Positions 29,665 to 36,785 of a stretch of 64,000 nt of DNA are shown one piece after another (within the stretch, counting starts at the first letter, position 1; every line of letters starts with the position of its first letter). The stretch is from positions 1 to 64,000 of the forward strand of contig JBNMLH010000017.1 in the NCBI GenBank assembly GCA_050875145.1, read 5' to 3'. The position numbers and the translations under genes were made by a program. Origin of the DNA: CAG-411 sp050875145 (lineage in GTDB: Bacteria; Bacillota; Clostridia; Lachnospirales; Lachnospiraceae). The notes beneath the pieces were generated by a model. The model was not told the origin of the DNA. It did no database searches and saw nothing but the letters and a program-made list of their open reading frames with translations.

Positions 29665-31419
29665 TTAGCATCCCGCTGTTTCAAACTGGCTATTATAAAG
29701 TTTTGCATAAAAGCCATCTTTTGCGAGTAGTGTATCATGATTTCCCTGCTCTATAATATTTCCATCTTTCATAACCAGTATTACATCGGCTTCTCGTATA
29801 GTAGATAAACGATGGGCTACAATAAAGCTGGTCCTGCCCTCCATCATACGACTAAATGCCTCCTGTATTTTGACCTCTGTTCGAGTATCAATTGAAGAAG
29901 TAGCTTCATCCAAAATCAAAATAGGTGGCAAGCAAAGCATTACTCTTGCAATACAAAGCAACTGCTTTTGTCCCTGAGAGAGCGACGTTCCACTCTCGCC
30001 AATAACTGTATCATACCCATTTGGAAGTCTTTTTATAAAATTATGTGCATGAGAAGCTTTTGCAGCGTTTACAATTTCTTCTCTTGTTGCCTCTGGTTTT
30101 CCCATAGAAATGTTTTCCAAAATAGTTCCTGTTTTTAACCAAGTTTCCTGCAAAACCATACCAAAATTACTTCTCAAATCTTTCCTAGGTATATCTCTTA
30201 TATCTACACCATCTATTTTTATACTTCCACTGTCTACATCATAAAATCGCATTAAAAGATTAATCATTGTAGTTTTTCCGCAACCAGTCGGTCCTACAAT
30301 CGCAATCCTCTGTCCCGGTTTTACAGACAAATTAAAGTTTTGTATCAATTTTTTATTGGGAACATACGAAAAACATACATCTTCCAAATCAACTTTTCCA
30401 GTTACATCCTGTAAGTTACATTTCGTATCTGTTTCTACTTCTGCTTCTTCTTCAATCAACGCAAATACACGAGCCGCGCATGCCAATGCATTTTGTAATT
30501 CAGTAATTACTCCAGAAATTTCATTAAATGGTTTTGTATATTGATTTGCATAACTTAAAAAGCAAGATAACTCACCTACTGTAAGCATACCACCTACTGC
30601 AAAAAAAGCTCCTGCCAAACCTACGCCTGCATACACCACACTATTTACAAATCTAGTCACTGGATTTGTAAGCGAAGAAAAGAACGTTGCCTGTAAAGAA
30701 CAATCTGCAAGACGATCATTAATTTCATCGAACTGTTCCATTGCCTCCTTTTCATGATGATATGCCTTTACAACTTCCTGATTTCCAACTAATTCTTCTA
30801 CCAAAGAAGTTTGTTCTCCTCTTGTTTCTGACTGCTTTAAAAATAAATGATACGTTTTCTTAGATATAAAACGTGCCACAAAAAGTGATAATGGCGTTAA
30901 TAACACAACTACCAGTGCAATCCAGATATTAATGGAAAACATGAATACTAACGTTGCCAAAATAGTAACAACACCTGTAAATAATTGTGTAAATCCCATT
31001 AACAATCCATCTGCAAACTGATCCACATCTGCAATAACTCGACTAACAATATCCCCATGTGATTGTCCATCAATATATTTTAAAGGTATTTTCTGAATTT
31101 TTTCAAATGCCTCATTACGAATATCCTGTACTACCTGATAAGTTATTTTATTGTTTATCGTATTCATAATCCACTGACAAAATGCAGTAAACACTGCAAT
31201 GACTACAATTCTTACTAATAAAGTCAAAATAGTCCGATCTACTTCCCCCGGTCCTACAATCTTATCAATAGCTTCTCCCACAACTACAGGAATATACAAA
31301 GACAGAAGCACACTTACAAAAGCAAGCAAAACAGAACAAAGAAGTAAAAAACGATACTGTTTTATATAAGTAAGGACTTTTACAATTGTACTCTTTGAAG
31401 TATCCTTTTTATTATTCAT
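29665..31419 (-). CDS. ABC exporter half-transporter (canonical NBD), pair 2
   Basis: 584 residues. Six TM helices (about 20-310), Walker A GPTGCGKTT, signature LSQGQ, Walker B LILDEATSS with intact glutamate. AAGGAGG lies upstream of the ATG at 31419, inside the end of the partner gene. It is equivalent to 25169-27076, so the two pairs are paralogous operons of the same type. Confidence 0.92.
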   Translation of the reverse strand: MNNKKDTSKSTIVKVLTYIKQYRFLLLCSVLLAFVSVLLSLYIPVVVGEAIDKIVGPGEVDRTILTLLVRIVVIAVFTAFCQWIMNTINNKITYQVVQDIRNEAFEKIQKIPLKYIDGQSHGDIVSRVIADVDQFADGLLMGFTQLFTGVVTILATLVFMFSINIWIALVVVLLTPLSLFVARFISKKTYHLFLKQSETRGEQTSLVEELVGNQEVVKAYHHEKEAMEQFDEINDRLADCSLQATFFSSLTNPVTRFVNSVVYAGVGLAGAFFAVGGMLTVGELSCFLSYANQYTKPFNEISGVITELQNALACAARVFALIEEEAEVETDTKCNLQDVTGKVDLEDVCFSYVPNKKLIQNFNLSVKPGQRIAIVGPTGCGKTTMINLLMRFYDVDSGSIKIDGVDIRDIPRKDLRSNFGMVLQETWLKTGTILENISMGKPEATREEIVNAAKASHAHNFIKRLPNGYDTVIGESGTSLSQGQKQLLCIARVMLCLPPILILDEATSSIDTRTEVKIQEAFSRMMEGRTSFIVAHRLSTIREADVILVMKDGNIIEQGNHDTLLAKDGFYAKLYNSQFETAGC

Positions 31420-33148
31420 TTGTCATCGCCTCCTTTTTAAACTGGGAATAATAGATTTCTTGATATACCTCACAATTCTTCAACAATTCATCATGTTTTC
31501 CCTTGCCTACTAACTTTCCATCATCCAGAACTAGGATACAATCTGCATGCTGAATGGATGAAGTACGCTGAGATACCATAAATATTGTCATTTTCTTCTT
31601 CATATTTGCTAATGCAATTCGTAAGCCTGCATCTGTAGCATAATCCAATGCTGATGAACTATCATCTAGAATCAACACATCTGAATCCTGTACCAATGCT
31701 CTAGCTATCGTTAGACGCTGTTTTTGTCCACCTGATAAATTTTTACCTCCCTGTTCAATTACATAATCCAATCCGCCCTCTTTTGAAGCTACGACTTCTT
31801 TTGCCTGTGCAATTGAAAGTGCCTCCCAAAGCTCCTCCTCTGTTGCATCTTTCTTTCCCCACAACAAATTTTCACGAATGGTTCCATGGAATAACACAGC
31901 CTTTTGTAAACAAACAGATACTTTTGTACGAAGCGCCTGATAAGTATATGCCTTTACATTTAAACCATCCACTGATACCTCTCCTTCGGTAGCTTCATAA
32001 AATCGTGGAATTAAATTTACAAGAGAAGATTTTCCCGAACCAGTTCCTCCAATGATACCAATTACCTGTCCAGGTTTTGCAACAAAAGAAATGTCCTCCA
32101 ATGCAGCTTCTCCTCCATCTTGATATTGCAGCGTTACATTTTTAAATTCAACCATAGCTTCGCTACTATTGTTATCCGTATTTTTCTCATGTCCTTCCTT
32201 CATACTTGAAGTAGCTTCAAATACACTCTGAATACGATTTCCACATGCAATTGTCTTTGTAATACTAATAATTAAATTTGCAAGTTTAATCAATTCCACA
32301 AGTATCTGTGACATATAATTATAAAGAGCCACAACTGCTCCCTGCGTCAATACACCAGCAGCCACCCGTATAGCTCCATTCCAGATAAGAATCGCAATAG
32401 CGATATTTATAATAATATAAGTAACTGGATTCATCAACGCAGAAATGCGTCCTACCTTTTTCTGCAATTTTGTTAATTCCTCATTGCGCAATCCAAATAC
32501 CTTAATTTCTTCCTCTTCCTTGCAAAAAGCACGAAGCACTCTGGCACCCTCCAAGTTGTCTCTTGTAGAAGATAACACTCGATCCAATCTCTCCTGTACC
32601 ATACGATATTTAGGAATACATAACAACATAATACCAAACACTACAATAGAAAGTACTGGAATAGCAACTACAAAAATCATGGCTGCCTGTGTATCAATCG
32701 TAAATGCCATTATCATAGCACCAAACACTACAAATGGAGAACGTAACAACAATCGCAACGTTAAATTAACACCATTCTGTACCTGATTCATATCACTTGT
32801 CATTCGTGTAATCAAACCAGAAACACCCAGCTTGTCCATTTCTGTAAAAGACAAACTTTGGATATGTGCAAATAAAGCATGTTTTAACTCTTTAGCAAAC
32901 CCTGTAGCTGCCTTTGCTGCAAAATACTGTGCGCTAATTGATGCTGCCAAACCACATATTCCAAAAATAATTAAAACTACAAACATCTTTAAAATATAAC
33001 TTCGATTGTTCATTCCAATACCATCATCAATTAAAGATGCCATTACCAATGGAACCATCAATTCAAATATAACTTCCACCAATTTGAAAAAAGGCCCCAG
33101 TGCACTCTCCTTTTTATAATTTTTCAGGTAAATCAACAATTTTTTCAC
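31412..33148 (-). CDS. ABC exporter half-transporter (degenerate NBD), pair 2
   Basis: 578 residues from a GTG at 33148, nine bases after GGGAG. Six TM helices, Walker A GGTGSGKSS, signature LSGGQ, Walker B LILDDSSSA with aspartate in place of the catalytic glutamate. It overlaps the partner gene by eight bases. Multidrug or peptide export is the family expectation; no regulator gene is adjacent. Confidence 0.92.
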   Translation of the reverse strand: MKKLLIYLKNYKKESALGPFFKLVEVIFELMVPLVMASLIDDGIGMNNRSYILKMFVVLIIFGICGLAASISAQYFAAKAATGFAKELKHALFAHIQSLSFTEMDKLGVSGLITRMTSDMNQVQNGVNLTLRLLLRSPFVVFGAMIMAFTIDTQAAMIFVVAIPVLSIVVFGIMLLCIPKYRMVQERLDRVLSSTRDNLEGARVLRAFCKEEEEIKVFGLRNEELTKLQKKVGRISALMNPVTYIIINIAIAILIWNGAIRVAAGVLTQGAVVALYNYMSQILVELIKLANLIISITKTIACGNRIQSVFEATSSMKEGHEKNTDNNSSEAMVEFKNVTLQYQDGGEAALEDISFVAKPGQVIGIIGGTGSGKSSLVNLIPRFYEATEGEVSVDGLNVKAYTYQALRTKVSVCLQKAVLFHGTIRENLLWGKKDATEEELWEALSIAQAKEVVASKEGGLDYVIEQGGKNLSGGQKQRLTIARALVQDSDVLILDDSSSALDYATDAGLRIALANMKKKMTIFMVSQRTSSIQHADCILVLDDGKLVGKGKHDELLKNCEVYQEIYYSQFKKEAMTNE

Positions 33149-33341
33149 AAACAAAACTCCCAACTTTACAATATTCTAAGCAAAACAATTCACTCACTCC
33201 AAGATTTTTTTCAAAAAACATGTCCTATATTATAATATCCCAATCCTGTTAAATTTCTACATAAATCCATATTCTTTATTTCTATAATACCTATATAAAT
33301 CTTTTTATAGAAAAAAAATGGGCAAATTGCAACTATCTCCC

Positions 33342-33370
33342 ATCATATCACTTTTTATAAATGCTTTCAA
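33342..33370 (-). promoter_or_regulatory. promoter of ABC exporter pair 2
   Basis: Minus strand TTGAAA (33365-33370), exactly 17 bp, TATGAT (33342-33347). The predicted start lies near 33335. Confidence 0.65.
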
Positions 33371-33532
33371 CACCTGTACATATGGATATCATAATGCCAA
33401 GTCAGTCTGTGTTACAGATATTCTGTTCTTCAACCTCTCGTTGTCCTCCTATTACGCGAATATTTTTTCACATATGCACCTCTTTTTATCCTATCAATTG
33501 AACAAACTTCCTATAAATTAAAAAAGTGTCAT

Positions 33533-33556
33533 ACATATAATATAACAATTATATGT
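33533..33556. promoter_or_regulatory. AT-rich 9-6-9 palindrome
   Basis: ACATATAAT (33533-33541), ATAACA, ATTATATGT (33548-33556), perfect arms. It lies 36 bases beyond the DUF2325 stop and far upstream of the ABC promoter. Possible regulator site; no T-tract for a terminator. Confidence 0.4.
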
Positions 33557-33591
33557 ACAACACCTTCTTCTACATAAAATAACTATTCACT

Positions 33592-33873
33592 TTATGCACA
33601 TACATTTTCTAATATTTCGGTTAATGCATTTCCACTACTTGTATGACATCGAACCACATCTGCGTTACACTTTGCAGCTTCCGCAACCGCGCAACGAACC
33701 ATCTTATGTGAAACTGTATTCGTAAACAACACAACCAAATCAGGGCTTCCAATCTGACTGCTTAAATTTCCACTCATCTGAGTAAAAACCTTCGCTTTAC
33801 AATTATGTGCTTTACATATCTTTTTATACTGGCAAACCATGCGGTCATGTCCTCCAATAATTACTACACTCAT
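33592..33873 (-). CDS. DUF2325 protein
   Basis: 93 residues from the ATG at 33873 (GGAGGAATAAA upstream). It starts MSVVIIGGHDRMVCQYK and has a Rossmann-like small fold with LVVLFTNTVSH in the middle, typical of DUF2325. The family is of unknown function and is often found near iron or metal transport genes in Firmicutes. Here it lies just downstream of a P1B-type ATPase and has a GTTAG/CTAAC dyad in its promoter region. Confidence 0.85.
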   Translation of the reverse strand: MSVVIIGGHDRMVCQYKKICKAHNCKAKVFTQMSGNLSSQIGSPDLVVLFTNTVSHKMVRCAVAEAAKCNADVVRCHTSSGNALTEILENVCA

Positions 33874-33947
33874 TTTATTCCTCCAATACTTCAGATAATG
33901 TATGATACTGGAAATTTCCATATATCATAATATATTTAAAAGTTTGT

Positions 33948-33963
33948 TAGTCATACCTAACTT
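33948..33963. promoter_or_regulatory. GTTAG-N6-CTAAC dyad upstream of DUF2325
   Basis: GTTAG (33948-33952), TCATAC, CTAAC (33959-33963). The TTAG/CTAA arms with this spacing resemble operators of DtxR/IdeR/MntR-type metal repressors. It is placed in the short region between the ATPase stop and the DUF2325 start. Confidence 0.45.
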
Positions 33964-34035
33964 CTTTTCTATCATACCGAAATACCGAAAAAGAATCAAG
34001 TATAATATTGACGAATTTTTTTCATATGTTTACTG

Positions 34036-36108
34036 TTATAGCAGATTTCCCATATTTTTCAATGAAATAGCAAGTGTCGAGGTATTGTGCAACATAGCAG
34101 TTGTTGTAGGCTGCATCACACCTGCCACACCAAGAACAATTAATCCTGCGTTAAATCCAACGATACCGCGATAATTTCTTTTAATGCGTTTCATCAAGGC
34201 ATTACTCAAAAGTTTTAATGTTACCAATTGTTCAAGATCATCCGCCGGAATCGTAATATCAGCAATTTCTCTTGCAATCTCTGCACCATCGCTAATTGCA
34301 ATTCCTACATCTGCTGCCGACAATGCTGGTGAATCGTTGATCCCATCACCAACCATAATTACTGTCTTTCCCTTTTGTTTTTCTTCTTCTACGAAACGAG
34401 CCTTATCCTCTGGCAAAACTTCAGCATAATATTGATCTACACCTACTCTTTTTGCAATTGCCTCAGCAGTATGTTTACTATCACCTGTCATCATTACAAT
34501 ATTAGAAATTCCCGTTTCTTTCAAAGCCCGAATTACATCGGCTGCTTCTTCTCTCAATGGATCCTCCACACAAATGACAGCAACCAATTGTCCTTCAATA
34601 GCAAGATACAAGTGCGAATACTCTTTCGGAAGCGAATCAAACAATTCTTCTTTTCCTAATGGGATAATGCAATCCTCGTCCTCAAAAACAAAATGATAAC
34701 TGCCAATAACAACTCTCTTCTGTTTAATGGTACTGGCAATACCATGTGCAACTACATATTGAACGGTAGAATGCATCTCTTCATGCTCTAGATTTTTCGC
34801 CTTTGCAGCTGCTACGACTGCATTCGCCATAGAATGCGGAAAATGTTCTTCCAGACATGCGGCAATGCGAAGTGACTCATCCTCTGTATATTGTGCAAAT
34901 GGGATTACCTTCACCACAGTTGGCTGTGCTTTTGTCAATGTACCTGTTTTATCCAATACAATAGTATCTGCCTTTGCAACTGCCTCTAAAAATTTGCCTC
35001 CCTTTACAGTAATATGATAAGAATTTGCTTCTCGAATCGCTGAAAGTACAGAAATTGGCATTGCAAGTTTTAAGGCACATGAAAAATCAACCATTAAAAT
35101 AGCCAACGCTTTTGTAACATTTCTTGTAAACAAATAAGTAAGCCCTGTACCAAGCAAACTATATGGCACTAATTTATCTGCTAAATGAGAAGCTTTTCCT
35201 TCTACAGAGGATTTAAGCTTTTCCGATTCTTCAATCATTTTTACAATCTTTTCAAATCGACTGGCTCCTCCTGCATTTTTCACACGAAGAATAATTTCCC
35301 CTTCTTCTAATACTGTGCCAGCATATACAATATCTTCTTCCATTTTTCTAACAGGCATGGATTCCCCTGTAAGAGAAGCCTGATTTACCATACCTTCTCC
35401 TTCTGCAACCACACCATCAAATGGAATTACTTTTCCCATGTGTACAACTACATGATCATTCGCCTGTATCTGCGACGCTGGCACCAATACCTGCTGTTCT
35501 CCCTGTTTTAACCAAACCTTTTTCACATTTAAAGACATGCTTCTTGCCAGGTCATCTACTGACTTCTTGTGTGTCCATTCTTCTAATAATTCTCCTATTC
35601 CAAGCAACCACATAATAGATGCTGCTGTATCAAAATTGCCTCTTACAATAGAAACACCTATCGCCGTAGCATCAAGCACTGGCACTTCAATTTTTCTTCT
35701 CCATAAAGTTTTAACACCGAGCCAAATATACTTTACAGAACGAACCACTGCAATTCCAGCTCTTACTGGTGCTGGAAGAAAAATCTTTCCTACATATCTG
35801 GAAACTACTTTTCCTACAAGTTTTTCTTGATACTGTGCATTCATTTCTCGTCCTGAACTCTCAACTAATCCCTCTGGAACAGAAACCTTTTCATAAGAAA
35901 ACTTTTGTATGGATGTAATAATATCCTGACGACTTCCCGTAAAGCAAATAGTAGCATCCGATGTACGTTCATACACCTTAGCAGAATTTACGCCTTCTAA
36001 ATTTTGTAAATAATACAACAAAGTATCTGCCTGGGCATAGGTCATTTTTCTTTGTTCCATATGAATACGCATTCTATTTTTTGCTTCATGTAAAATTTGA
36101 AATTTCAC
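34036..36108 (-). CDS. P1B-type heavy-metal ATPase with SCALKL motif
   Basis: 690 residues from a GTG at 36108 (GGGGG upstream). An N-terminal HMA-like fold (about 1-75) lacks the CxxC pair. TM segments follow, then the actuator domain with LTGESMPV, phosphorylation site DKTGTLT and hinge GDGINDSPALSAADVG. In place of the CPC metal motif the membrane segment reads FSCALKLAMP. The ATPase is therefore not a classical Cu/Cd pump; Mn or Fe efflux is plausible by analogy with non-CPC P1B pumps. Its small neighbour DUF6110 and the Fur-like palindrome support metal homeostasis. Confidence 0.88.
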   Translation of the reverse strand: MKFQILHEAKNRMRIHMEQRKMTYAQADTLLYYLQNLEGVNSAKVYERTSDATICFTGSRQDIITSIQKFSYEKVSVPEGLVESSGREMNAQYQEKLVGKVVSRYVGKIFLPAPVRAGIAVVRSVKYIWLGVKTLWRRKIEVPVLDATAIGVSIVRGNFDTAASIMWLLGIGELLEEWTHKKSVDDLARSMSLNVKKVWLKQGEQQVLVPASQIQANDHVVVHMGKVIPFDGVVAEGEGMVNQASLTGESMPVRKMEEDIVYAGTVLEEGEIILRVKNAGGASRFEKIVKMIEESEKLKSSVEGKASHLADKLVPYSLLGTGLTYLFTRNVTKALAILMVDFSCALKLAMPISVLSAIREANSYHITVKGGKFLEAVAKADTIVLDKTGTLTKAQPTVVKVIPFAQYTEDESLRIAACLEEHFPHSMANAVVAAAKAKNLEHEEMHSTVQYVVAHGIASTIKQKRVVIGSYHFVFEDEDCIIPLGKEELFDSLPKEYSHLYLAIEGQLVAVICVEDPLREEAADVIRALKETGISNIVMMTGDSKHTAEAIAKRVGVDQYYAEVLPEDKARFVEEEKQKGKTVIMVGDGINDSPALSAADVGIAISDGAEIAREIADITIPADDLEQLVTLKLLSNALMKRIKRNYRGIVGFNAGLIVLGVAGVMQPTTTAMLHNTSTLAISLKNMGNLL

Positions 36109-36159
36109 GGGAGTATCCCCCTTTCTTCCCTTGTTTTTATTATATTTTTTTAAACACAA

Positions 36160-36186
36160 AGGCACCTGCTTCACTCACAGGTGCCT
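36160..36186 (-). terminator. intra-operon hairpin between DUF6110 and the ATPase
   Basis: AGGCACCTG (36160-36168) and CAGGTGCCT (36178-36186), a perfect 9-bp stem followed on the minus strand by TTTGTGTTT. Probably a partial terminator that sets more of the small protein than of the ATPase. Confidence 0.65.
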
Positions 36187-36198
36187 CCATTTATTGGA

Positions 36199-36510
36199 TT
36201 ATTCTTCCACTGTTTCCTCATCATCTGTCTCTGTGAAATCATCTTCAAATGCATCCTCAAATTCTTCTGCCGCTTCGCGCTCTTCATTAATAATCTTAGC
36301 ATCTGCATAAATATCTTCAGCATTTTCCTGTACAGATGTTGCAGCCTTCATAACACAATCTTTCCCTCTCAAAAAGGCTGCTGTACAGTTCGTATAAAAT
36401 TTCTTTGCATCGCTACTAGACAAAATTTTAAGTCCTGCTGTACCAAATAAAACTCCAGCCGTAAAAATTCCCGTTTTTTTCCATGTTATCTTTTTTAAAC
36501 AATCAAACAT
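36199..36510 (-). CDS. DUF6110 small membrane protein
   Basis: 102 residues from the ATG at 36510 (AGGAGG upstream). One TM segment (about 13-31, GIFTAGVLFGTAGLKI), an alanine-rich helix and a very acidic tail (EDAFEDDFTETDDEE). The family is found beside P1B ATPases. The plan, one TM helix and a metal-attracting soluble tail, resembles PacL-type (DUF1490) partners of mycobacterial P-ATPases, so a scaffold or metal-delivery role is reasonable inference. Confidence 0.75.
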   Translation of the reverse strand: MFDCLKKITWKKTGIFTAGVLFGTAGLKILSSSDAKKFYTNCTAAFLRGKDCVMKAATSVQENAEDIYADAKIINEEREAAEEFEDAFEDDFTETDDEETVEE

Positions 36511-36596
36511 AATAATACCTCCTACATCTTTTCTTCTTCGTAAAAAATCCTGCAATTGCTTTGGAACGCAATCACATATACTTTTGTATAACCTTT

Positions 36597-36625
36597 ATTA
36601 TAGCTTTATCTTTTTATAAGAACAA
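36597..36625 (-). promoter_or_regulatory. promoter of the DUF6110/ATPase operon
   Basis: Minus strand TTGTTC (36620-36625), exactly 17 bp, TATAAT (36597-36602), about 80 bases before the DUF6110 start. Confidence 0.7.
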
Positions 36626-36650
36626 CTCCTATATTTATTTTTTCTCTCTT

Positions 36651-36669
36651 GTTGATAAATTTTATCAAC
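36651..36669. promoter_or_regulatory. Fur-family-like 19-bp palindrome
   Basis: GTTGATAAA-T-TTTATCAAC is a perfect palindrome. Its core TGATAAA-T-TTTATCA has the 7-1-7 form of Fur/PerR/Zur boxes (Fur: TGATAAT-N-ATTATCA), one base different per arm. It lies 25 bases upstream of the -35 element, a place that would suit an activator as well as a repressor. Confidence 0.65.
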
Positions 36670-36685
36670 ATTTTTAGTCTTTTTT

Positions 36686-36724
36686 AAAGAAAGATGCCGT
36701 AACAAATCTACGGCATCTTTCTTT
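36686..36724. terminator. terminator after the Ig-like surface protein
   Basis: AAAGAAAGATGCCGTA (36686-36701) and TACGGCATCTTTCTTT (36709-36724), a perfect 16-bp stem whose A/T-rich base can serve both directions. Confidence 0.85.
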
Positions 36725-36785
36725 TCATTTGCAAAAATTCCTATATAAAATTATCCATTATAGTATTTACACTAAGCTATACCTC

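Larger units (their letters stand above)
33149..33591. other. long leader/intergenic region before ABC pair 2
   Basis: 443 bases without a credible gene. It contains a promoter (33342-33370), giving a leader of about 187 bases, and a 9-6-9 palindrome (33533-33556). A 67-codon rightward frame at 33318-33521 has no RBS and is not accepted. No known riboswitch was recognised. Confidence 0.55.

Noticed and set aside
33318..33521. 67-codon rightward ORF
   Set aside because: No RBS; it covers the promoter of ABC exporter pair 2 on the other strand.
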